A program made the translations under genes and the position numbers. Below the pieces are notes generated by a model. The model saw only the letters and a list, made by a program, of their open reading frames with translations, ran no database searches and had not been told where the DNA came from. Shown here piece after piece: positions 49,260 to 59,059 of a stretch of 64,000 nt of DNA. How positions within the stretch are numbered: the stretch's first letter is position 1; the number at the start of each line of letters is the position of its first letter. This stretch comes from Isoetes taiwanensis (taxonomy: Eukaryota; Streptophyta; Lycopodiopsida; Isoetales; Isoetaceae): assembly GCA_021234155.1 (NCBI GenBank), contig JAJEKV010000019.1:21210709-21274708 (forward strand). Reading direction: 5' to 3'.

Positions 49260-49544
49260 GACATTGTTAGTACCATCTCGAATCACCAATAACATATTCT
49301 AGATACTAGAGATGGTGCCATTACTGGCCAAAGTAAGAATACCCCTTTTAAGTTCAACACCTCCCTATCACAAGTTAAATCCTTTTGCCAAGATTACAAG
49401 GAGTTTTACCTCTCCCTTCCTGGAGAATTTCTGTGAGAAGATGAAAAAAGTTAAGGGATGGATTAAGAATTGGGGCAAGTCTTATAATCAAAATAAAAAG
49501 GCAGCTAGACTGTTCCTTCTGGAAAAAGGATATCTGAATCCATC

Positions 49545-50225
49545 TTGCTGACAGGCCCCATGGGCCATGATGCATCCCTTCACAAGGAGGAAGAGAAATA
49601 TGAGACACAACTCAAAGTTCTGGAGGAGGACCAGGTAAAAGGTTTGGCATTAAGGAGTAAAACCAACCATCATTTGGATCATGAGAATTCCAAACCTTTC
49701 TTTAGGATTGCTAGGAGCAGGTTGGCCAACAATTGTATCACCCAAGTCATTGATGACCAGGATACCCCTCATCTGGACGAAAAGAATATTATTGACTCTA
49801 ATCTTTTCCAAGAGGAAAGGCCCAGTGAAGAGAACATCAAAGCTATGGAAGAAATCTTCCAAACAATTGGGGATCCTTATGATCAAATGGAAGATAAATG
49901 GATTGAGATGCCATTCTTGGCTGAAATATTGGATACCTTGAGACATATAAAACATGGTAAGAGTCCAAGGATTGATGGACTGCAGCCTGAATTCTTTGCT
50001 GAATTTTGAACAATCATGAAAGATGATATTTTCCAATTCGTTCAAGGTTAGTCTGCCCATTTTCTAGATTATACTTTCAATGTTCGGGTTGTCTCTCTTA
50101 TCCATAAGGTTTAAGCTCAACCTAAATAAGTGCTCTATCCTAGCTGAGGAACTCAATCCTACTTTGAATATCCATGGTATGCCTTTTGTTCCAAAGGGCC
50201 ATTTCCTAACTCTCTTGGGCCTCTG
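49545..50225 (+). pseudogene. L1 reverse transcriptase, entry block joined to thumb
   Basis: Frame 49545-50009 (154 codons) carries ITQVIDDQD, LDTLRHIKHGKSPRIDGLQP and EFFAEF, the RT entry block (K--GKSPG-DG--PEF). NVRVVSLIHK follows at about 50075-50108, and directly afterwards LKLNLNKCSILAEELNPTLN and LTLLGL, which belong after the YADD box (GL-IN--KS, LG-P). About 130-150 residues of palm are therefore deleted near 50108. Confidence 0.85.
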
Positions 50226-51011
50226 ACTAAAAAATTGGCTGAAAGATAAGACCTAGTTCTCTGATTAGAACATTGATTGAAATAAACTAGAGTACTATAA
50301 CAAGTTGAATTCTAACATTAAACTAATTTCGACAACCGTATTTGGAGGCAACCAAGGAGTTGGCCGAAAGGGATTAATCGTGATTTCCTCGCGGCCAATA
50401 TCAATATAATAATATTAGCAAATAACAAAAATGCGTAAGTCGAAGCCGACTATCCTCTTCTACATCTCTTACATCTTTAATTTCATTCCATCAAAGCATG
50501 CTGTGAATCTTTACCCTATTGTTTTAAGAATGCAACCACATTAGCTAATACAAAATAGGTTTTAATGCTGCAAAGAAATAGAACAACTTGTCACTAGCAC
50601 GGTGCCGAGCGGAAAAAAAAAAGTGAAATTAAACCAGAATTGGGAGTTTAGAGCTTCAATCAAGGATATGCTTGGAACCAAACATTCTTGTTCAACCTGT
50701 TGTCATTAGACCTAGGCATGAAGAGATCTTACCAGAACTTTGTCTCTTGGATTTAGAAAAACTCCTAGAAAAGGTCGAGATGCTAGAGCTCTTGAGATTA
50801 CAGGCTCTGTGGGAATGCTAGAATCCATGTTTGTCCCACCCAGATCAAGCTTTTCTAGGCTTCTCAAGTTCCCCAGCTCCTTTGAAGTCTATTTTATCTT
50901 TGGTCTTAACTTGGACAAACATGTGCAATGCACCTTCGAATCACTTTAATAATGGCAAATGGAAGCAGGTATGCTCGTTGGACAAGATAGAATGGGATTT
51001 TAGTTATTGAC
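50226..51011. other. No recognisable gene
   Basis: AT-rich, with one 69-codon frame (50740-50949) that matches nothing known. Confidence 0.4.
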
Positions 51012-51073
51012 TTTATTTTTTTATTTTTTTTATTTTTTTATTTTTTTATTTTTTTATTTTTTTATTTTTTTTA
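51012..51073. repeat. (ATTTTTTT)n microsatellite
   Basis: About eight copies of a 7-8 base unit of one A and six to eight T. Confidence 0.95.
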
Positions 51074-51079
51074 AACTGT

Positions 51080-53650
51080 CCATTGAAAATTAGTAGATCT
51101 ACGTTCTTTGAAATGCTTGAAATTTTCCAGTTCCTTATTAGTTTTGCCTCTTTATTGCCACACCTCCCAAAAATTCGGAATATAAGGAATGGCCTGCTCA
51201 GTTGTCTTACCAAACTCACTTGTGAGTGTTGAAGTAACATTACAATGTGTTCGAGTGATCAATAGATGCGGTGAGAATGCATTAGGAACCATATTATGTT
51301 TTCTGGCTTGTATAAGACTCCAAAATCATATTCCTTAAGGTATTCCATCCAATGCCTTTGCCTAAGATTAAGCCATGGCTGGGTAAAAAAATATTGGAGA
51401 CTTTGATGGTCAATATCCAAATGAAATCTTCTTCCTAGCAAGTAATATTGTCAGGCCCTTACTGTGGCAAGTAGTTCCTACTCATGCACAGGATAACATT
51501 GTTCAATATCATTCAATTTCCTAGAATCATAGGCTAGAACCCTTCCTTCTTCCTTCTTGCATCAAGGCACTTCAAGTAGCTATTTTACTGGCATCTATTG
51601 TCACCCATTTATCTTTATTTGGATCTGGCAAGGTAGGGAATATGCGTTGTTTTTCTTTTCCAATGCTGGACCCAATCTTTAGAGTTCTCATACTTGGTGA
51701 CATAGAATGATTTAAGGGCTAAACTTAGTTATTTGGCAATATTTTACCACATTAAAAAATGTTGGCTAAAGTATATAAAAAAAATTGGGAAAAAAATATA
51801 GTTTTAACTTAACTTCTTTTGTGCCCGCACTAACCTTCAAGCTCTTTAGCCATATGCTAGAAAGTAAGAGAGTCATATTTTGTATTGTTTAGATAAACCA
51901 TAGAAACTTTTGTAATGAATTTCAGGCTAGTTTAACTAACGTGATTCTAGTTCTCATAAGAAATATATGATTAGTAATTTATTTTCTAGCATCTATAAAA
52001 TAACTTTAAGGCCTAGACTTAGCTAGCTGCATTGTTTTAGAATGTTTCCACAAAGAAAATTGACTAAAGTACATGGAAACAAATGAAAAAAAAATATAGT
52101 AATTTTAACTTAACGTTTTCCATTGGCCATGCTACAGAAACTTTTGGGATGAATTTTGGGTTAGCTTAGCTCAATACTAGAAAGTATGAGAGGGAAAATG
52201 TGTAGAGTTTAGCTAAACCACAGAAAGTTTTGGGAATAATATTGGAAAAGTTTAGCTAAAGTCATTATGGCTAATAAGAAATATGTGATTAGTAATTTAT
52301 TCCCTGCTTGGTGAGGTCTGTAAATGGCATTGCAAATTGCAAAATCCTTGGGGACTTTCTTATAACATCCACCTAAGACAAAAAACATGTTACCTTGAAA
52401 TATTCTTTGGGCTGGCCATGTGGCTATCCGATTTGCCGATACAACATGCCCCAAGTGCTCGACTTTCCTTGTAGCAAACTTGTACTTTGAGAACTTCGCA
52501 AAAAGTTGATGTCTTCGCAACTTCTAAAGAGCCCATGATATCCCGAACAAAGATTCATCTTTTTTAGAAGAACTTATCTTCCTGGAGCTGATCCACCATA
52601 CCATCTTCCCTTGGTAATGCGTATGAATTCTTTATGATGTGATTGCTTAATGAACAATATTCTCGCCTGATCCTGGCATCTCCTCTTGCGTACCTTCACT
52701 GCCAATCTCCATAGATGAGGTATCACGTTCTGTTGCCCCATTTGTTACGCTTGTGACTACATTTTGAGCGTCGGAGAGTGTAGCACCTAATATGGAGGTT
52801 GTGGCATCACCTGCTATGGAGGAAACATGTATCGCTCAGGTGGAAGTTCCATTAGCTTCTTCTGCAATGGTTCCTTTTGGCTTCAATACAATTGGGTCTG
52901 TTAGGTGCATTTGGCAAGTCAAGGATAATAGTGATGGTTGGACTCATGTTTCATTTAAGAAGGCAGCTCGGCAAAAACAAGCTCTAGCAGTTCATATTGG
53001 TGATTTAGAATCTGATGTTTACTTTGCAATAAACTAATCTGAGGCTCCCAGGTAGCTTTGCACCGAAGAACTATTTTCTCCTGTGGGTTTTAAACCTGTG
53101 CCTCAGGTCTATGTATTTATTATGATAGTGATGAATATACATGTCGTCCTTCAAAAAGAAAAAGGGATTAGAACTTGCCTCAGGTAACTAATGACATTCT
53201 TGTAAAGAGGCTAATTTAACTATACGTGTTGGTAATCTCATTCCTTCTTATAGACTTATCCCATTCCTTTAAGATTGCATAACTGAATCAACACCATTAC
53301 CTCTTATGGTTACACACATGCCATTGGGTGTTGTGAGAGTAAATTCTCGCTTATAACTTGGCTCTTGTTGCTGCCAAGAATTCCATGCCAACAACAAGAT
53401 TGTATGCCAGCAATAAGATTGTAATTTAATTTCCAGATTAAGCTTGCGGCCTTACATGTTTCTGATAGATCCACCAACTAGAACTACTAGTCTAGACTTA
53501 GATTCGAAGGTCTCAGCATTTAGTAATTCCACAATCCTTGGGAATACGAGGTTATGAGTGTTTTTTACGTCCATAAAGTTTGACTGAGCCAGATGCAGGT
53601 ATGTATAAGTTAAAAGACATCTAGCATATTCTTTTTGTTCTATTAACAAA
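51080..53650 (-). pseudogene. Ty3/gypsy protease-RT-RNase H relic
   Basis: From high to low: protease-like NFMDVKNTHNLVFPRIVELL (frame 53452-53649; active-site DSG replaced by DVK). RT piece KNSYALPREDGMVDQLQEDK at about 52570-52640. RRHQLFAKFSKYKFATRKVE then HLGHVVS at 52400-52520, the block after the YxDD box. RNase H ASKIAT, ALMQEGR at about 51540-51600, and FHLDIDHQSLQYFFTQPWLN with RQRHWMEYLKEYDFGVLYKP at 51259-51441. The RT palm core is missing and integrase was not found. A plus-strand frame at 52792-53037 interrupts the protease-RT interval. Confidence 0.8.
52792..53037 (+). other. Possible LINE ORF1 scrap inserted in the gypsy relic
   Basis: An 81-codon frame with DGWTHVSFKKAARQKQ resembles the W--V--KK motif common in plant LINE ORF1 proteins. 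It lies on the opposite strand to the gypsy fragments around it. Too short for a firm call. Confidence 0.25.
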
Positions 53651-54133
53651 ATTTAACTATTGTAAACAAGATTGCATATTAAACGGGAGTGTTGCAGAAC
53701 TCCCGTTTGAAGATTCCCTTCTAAAAAACATATCAATTATTTGAAATGGCCATTTTGTGGGTTAAGTGAACAAACTCATGGTGATTGCCATAATTTAGTA
53801 TATAAAAGTATTTTAGCCCTCTCCCCTTTTTGTATCACTGTCTACATATCAAACAATTTGAAATGGCAATCTTAGGGTTAAATTCAAAACACATTAAGGT
53901 GATTATGATTTAATATATGCTATTTCAACTATATTTTTGTTTTTTCCAAGTTATTATTATAAACTCGTGACAAAAAAGAGGTTTAATTTATAATAGTTCA
54001 TAAATCAAATTACAAACATTAGACAGAAAGTGCAAGATGTGATCAAGTGGTCAAGCTCTAGATGATTGATACATAGACACAGATTTTTCCACACAACTAG
54101 AATGAAGCTTGTGAAAACTTGCCTCATTAGTTT

Positions 54134-54288
54134 TTTACATTGTCAAATAGGCCTTAATGTTCTTTACATTGTCAAATAGGCCTTAATGTTCTTTCATTTG
54201 GCAGTCGTGCTCTATCCAAGTGAAAAAAAGGCAACTTCAAATCTGTCCGCCATCCAAGTGAAAAAAAGACAGCTTCAAATCTGTCCGG
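54134..54288. repeat. Two adjacent short tandem duplications
   Basis: A 29-base unit containing CATTGTCAAATAGGCC is present twice, identical, at about 54134-54192. A 38-base unit containing ATCCAAGTGAAAAAAAG is present twice with two or so differences at about 54214-54288. Confidence 0.9.
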
Positions 54289-54689
54289 GTGTATTTATGC
54301 TTGAAAAAAATTTACACTTCTACACTTATATTGAAGACAATTTATGTCAGCTACATTTGTCATCTTCCCATCAAAAGTTTATCCATTTCGAAGTCTCATG
54401 TCAATTTTAAATATCCTTATTAAAGAAAATACAGTAACCAATGATTGAACAACCATTTGGCTCCGAAAATGCCAAGTTCTTTTCTCACCAAGGTCCCGGC
54501 ACCTTTGTTACCTTCGCATCAAATACATTACAAGTGAGGGAAAAAATTATCAATGACTCTCACACAACTCTCAAGCATTTTAGTTGACAACTTTGACTAA
54601 GGGAAATGATTCTTAACCACAATTTACCAAATGCTTTCTTGTCCCAATTTTCACAAAGATTCTCAGACATAATCAATCACGCAAGATAG

Positions 54690-55720
54690 GTAACGTTAAA
54701 GAAGCGTATATCCAAAGAAGAAAATTAGATCCACTTTACGCTACCTCTATACCTACTTCCATGTTCCCATGCATTCGCAAGCACCAAACGTGACATCCAA
54801 TCATAACATTTGGCGTGGAAGTACTCAAATCATAATTTTGGACTCTTTTCCAACATGCCGCATGACTAAGAAGATCAATCATACAAGCCAGACCCACACG
54901 CATCAAGATGATGCAATGAGAATATTGGCAAAAGTTGCCTTGTTTGGCTTAATGCCTTCCCTTTGCATATTTTTAAAATATTGTTCCTTGCCTTTATGCT
55001 GCATATCCATTATTGGCATATCCAAGCATAGCATCCCATACCACACACCGATAATCCATTGAATACTTTGCAAACTCCTCATTCTTGCAGCCACATTTTT
55101 GCATACATATTCATAAGTGCGCCCAACCACAAATATTTGTCACATTTTCTCAAACTATCATCCCATGATGACCTTTCCATATTTTGTGTTCCTGATGCCC
55201 TATTAAGCGCTTTCGTAACGCTGAAATATATAACTTTGTCTACTTTTATATTCATCTTCAGATTCTATTGAAACATTTCAATGCAAGAAGACCACCTTCA
55301 GCCGCACATCCGAAAATCATTGTATCCCATAAGACTAAATTTTGATTTGATAATTGATCATAAATCAAGCAGCCCTCCAAGTTTCTACATTTCATACAAG
55401 CATCAACCGTAAAGCTTCATACAACAATATCAAAAAATGTTGAGTCTTAATAATCAGTTTTGGATAACTCGCCTCCATGCATAAACCTTCTCCGCAGTTG
55501 CACATGCCCCTTAAAACACTTGAAAATGTGATTCCATCTTGTTTCAAATTTTCTAGCATGCATGGGTCGCGGGTAAAGCGCATATTCAAAGTGCATCTTC
55601 ATGGCAAAGGGCAAAAGTGCACTCCAAAGATGGATGTGGCCGCTGTAGGCGCTTTCCAAAGGCATCGCATAGGTTTCAAAGGAAATGCTTACAGTGTCCA
55701 TGAGGGCTTAGGCAATGGTT
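54690..55720 (-). pseudogene. PPR protein pseudogene (PLS-E type)
   Basis: Pieces in shifted frames read in the correct order for the C-terminal part of a plant PLS-class PPR protein. DGITFSSVLRGMCNCGEG and KLIIKTQHF lie at about 55430-55560 (TFSSVLRAC---G--IH--IIKT). YDQLSNQNLVLWDTMIFGCA is at about 55290-55370. NALMNMYAKCGC lies near 55080-55130 and VVWDAMLGYANNG near 55020-55050. EGIKPNKATFANILIASS is in the 54903-55130 frame. ACMIDLLSHA and VMIGCHVWCLRMHGNMEVG at about 54700-54880 are the E-domain start (MVDLLGRAG, W--LL-ACR-HGN-ELG). These proteins bind organelle RNA, usually as editing or processing factors. At least five frame changes and several stops; no DYW domain seen. Confidence 0.85.
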
Positions 55721-55949
55721 CCGAGTAGGCAAAACTAACAAGAGAGCGAGATAAAGGGAAGGAGCAATAACTCAAATGGTACCAAATCTCAACTAGATAA
55801 AACTACAAAGGATCTGGCTACTGTGGCTTCAAATCACGCTATCGTGAAATGGCGGTAGACTACCACATGCCACTAGACGCCGACTGAAAAGTGAGGATGC
55901 GTAAACAAAATTCTCCCCTCCCATTCAAATTCAAAATCTTATTCTCTCG

Positions 55950-56880
55950 AAGAAGTGTATTCCCGTAATACATTTCCTCTTTGTTTTGTAACCCAGACCC
56001 AAGATTCCTCAACACCTTTGTATCCCCAAAGAAACAAATGTCACAATGATAATCCATCGCATCCCACTAACCCCTAATGAAAAATGGCTGAAAGACGCTA
56101 GCCAATGCCTTGCTTAACCTTTAGCTAATGCCACAGCTCTTCACTAAAATTAAATGGTAGTGCGAGGTCTCAGAGAGAAAGATCAAGCCGGAGCAAAAAG
56201 GGCAAAAAATACAAGTCTCTGCCTTTTCTCGAAAAATTTCTCGAATACAAAGTGTAATTCCGTAATACGCTTCCTCTCTTATGATTTGGAAACCAAGATC
56301 TAGTATCCCTTTAATATTTAAAACCATGATCCTACATCCACACAATGTCACAAAAAAAAAATTAAAGTTCATCAAAAAATAAATTGAAATTGCCAAAAAC
56401 TAGCTTGTTCGCTTATTTTCCCTTTCGCTAATCCCTTCACATTATTTAGAACCATGTCTCAGATCCCTACATAAAAACTTAAGAAAATCGTAAGGTCATT
56501 CAAATCAATTGAAACAAAAAAATGCAAGATCATTGAAAATGCCTAAAAACCCGAAAACCTAGAAATTGCAAGATCGCTAGCCGAAGTCATTGTATAGCAA
56601 AGTGTATTCTCGAATACACTTTGATTTCGAAAGCAAAACCAAAAGTGTATTCTCTAGAATGCACTTTGACTTTCACAAGAAAAGTGGAATACACTTCAAG
56701 TATCCTCAAATAGCAAAAGTGTATTCCAATAAATTTCGTACTTTGAAATATTATATCATTAAAAATGAGATTCATTGTAATCTAAAAGTACCTTTTTGGA
56801 ATACAATCTAAGCTAACAAAACGCTGTATAGGACGCACATGTAAATTAGTGGTTTCTCAAAAATACACTTCGTGTAAATT
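55950..56880. repeat. Cluster of GAATACACTT / AAGTGTATTC motifs
   Basis: The ten-base motif or a close variant occurs about eight times on the two strands, near 55956, 56245, 56602, 56616, 56650, 56692, 56728 and 56866. Two occurrences are joined as a palindrome with perfect 12-base arms (CAAAGTGTATTC, two-base centre, GAATACACTTTG) at about 56600-56625; a second imperfect palindrome follows 45 bases later. No gene lies here. Confidence 0.75.
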
Positions 56881-57469
56881 CTAATCAAGTAGGAAAGTGT
56901 CACTTTGACATAGTCAATTTTCTCTTTAAGAAAAAACAGTGATTTGGGGGTCAAATGCACTTACAGACCAAAATAACTTTTTTACCTCATTTTATCTCTT
57001 TGAAAAAGAACGTAATCTTCGGTGAATATTCCTTCGTCTCCGCCACCGATTTTGCTCTCAAGCTTAATACTTCAACCTTTATTTATAACTAATTTAAATA
57101 GCCCTTTTGGGACTTGATTGTGTCTCTTTCAACACTTTTAATTGTTAGGGATCCAAGAGTCAATTAGCCCCTTGCCCTTCAACCTCGCCTCCCTCCCCTT
57201 CTCCCTTTCTAGACCCTTGCTATAGTCATGTGGCTAATTTGCGGCTAGTCCTAAGGCCGCATATATTGATGGTGATGCCCATCAATCCCCACAATCCCAG
57301 TTAGAGTCACCTGGCGGCCTACAACAACAATGCTTACCACCCAAACAAAGAATACGACAATCAGGGCTTTATCTGAGGGGCCCCCCACCGCGACGGCACA
57401 TGCGGTAAAGGCAAGGTGGGAAAACCTACCATGAGAAAATAGGCCCACAAAAAGGCTCAATCAACAAAT

Positions 57470-58313
57470 GTTGTGACTCATCATGATGAAGTAAAATTGC
57501 TTTTATGTTTCGACAATAATGTGAAAAAAGTAAGAGACAATGCATGGCATTACAGTGATGAAAATATGAAATAAAGTTACAATGAATGTCCAAATTGACA
57601 AAAGTATTGTAACGGTGTCAAAAAAGAATCTCAATCAAATGATATACATTTGACAAAAAAAGAGGCCAAAATAAATCTAAAATGCACAACATGTGCCAAA
57701 CAGATGACAATAATGTGTCAAAAAGATGATTTAAAATATAACAAAAATGTGACTAAGAATTGCTAGAAAAAAGTGACAAAGAATTGCCTAAATATATTAA
57801 TAGATGATAAAAATATGCCAAAAAAACATAGAATAGATCAAATAAATGATAAAAAATTGCCAAAATTGTGACAAACATGACCTAAAATATGTTAAAATAG
57901 GTGACAAAAAGTGTCAAGATGCCTTTAAATATGACAAAATAGATGCCAAAGAATTGCCAAAGAAGTGACAAGAAATGATCTAAATATGATACAATAGATG
58001 CCAAAGAATTTCTAAATAGTGACAAGAGATGATCTAAAATATAACACTATAGATGACAATAAATCGCCCAAAAATAACCTAAAATAGGACAAAATAGGTG
58101 TCAAAGAATTGCCCAAAAAAGTAACCAAAAAATGTTATAAAAGGTGACAAAATAGATGTTCAAAATTTGCCAAAAAAAAGTGACAAAAAAATTGACGATG
58201 TACCATCACTAATTTTTGACACTTCTATGGTCACATTATGTGTCAACTCTTGAAATGTAGTAGTCTACAAAGTGACAAAAACACTGATAATAAATGCATT
58301 TTCTCTTGTAGTG
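57470..58313. mobile_element. CACTA (En/Spm) element end with subterminal repeats
   Basis: The minus strand from 58313 reads CACTACAAGAGAAAATGC, which matches the usual plant CACTA terminus CACTACAAGAAAA except for one base. Behind it (57470-58200) lies an array of decayed units of about 55-60 bases built from GTGACAAA, AATTGCC, AAAATAGATG and related pieces, about nine to ten copies, as is typical of subterminal transposase-binding regions. No transposase (TNPA or TNPD) was found, and the other terminus is not identified. Confidence 0.65.
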
Positions 58314-59059
58314 TTTATGCCTAGTGATAAAGGAAAGCTGGCCAAGACAAGAGATCCCAAAGAAAAGAGGAAGTTACATATGGCAATAAAAGCTATATAA
58401 CGATTGCCCATTTATTTTGTAGAAGCCTTTATCGATCTTGGCAAGAACTCTCGCATCATGCACCAGGGCAAACTCTTATCATCATTCATGGCAAGGTGAA
58501 TCAAAATAAGACTATGGTGTCTAGGGTTGAAAGCTAGACAATTCGGCATGGAGAGGGTTGGTAAACTGATATTAATTGTAAAGGACTGCGAGGTTAACTA
58601 TTATTGTTCCAATATTGCCTAAACTCGAAGCGTTTAATTTAATCCGGTCATCGTAGTCCTAAGCAAGTGCTAAAACCCCATCAATTTTAAAGGTACTTAC
58701 AAGATTCACTTTTACATGGTGAACATTCTTTAAACTTGATTTAATTGTACAAGAAATTTATTATCTCTTTTCTAAATCCTTTATTAAGAATAGAATAGAA
58801 TAGAATATGATTTTATCGTCTACCTTATATTCAACCGCCTATGGGACCCAAGTACAAAGAGAGAGCAGCGATACTACCAGATTGTAAAACCTCACCAAGG
58901 GTTTTCTGGAAAACCTTAGTAGCAATAAGGATGTACCACATACTCACACAGCTTATATACATAATCACAAGTACGTGTACCGAGGTTAATGTCTGACAGC
59001 ATAATCGGAACCTACAGATCTATTACCTCCCTGGAGGTACGATCCCAACAAGCCTACAT
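58314..59059. other. No gene; (GAATA)n tract
   Basis: Contains about four GAATA units near 58787-58807 and otherwise nothing recognisable. The last part is probably the 3' region of the LINE that follows. Confidence 0.45.

Larger units (their letters stand above)
47440..50225 (+). mobile_element. L1-type LINE, internally deleted
   Basis: Order on the plus strand: a possible ORF1 remnant (47440-48413), a complete endonuclease region (48604-49259), the RT entry (49545-50100), then an abrupt jump to the RT thumb (about 50105-50215). The palm with the YADD box is missing, as are the C-terminal zinc finger and a poly(A) tail. Plant L1 elements are normally about 6 kb, so more than half of ORF2 is lost. 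Confidence 0.85.
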
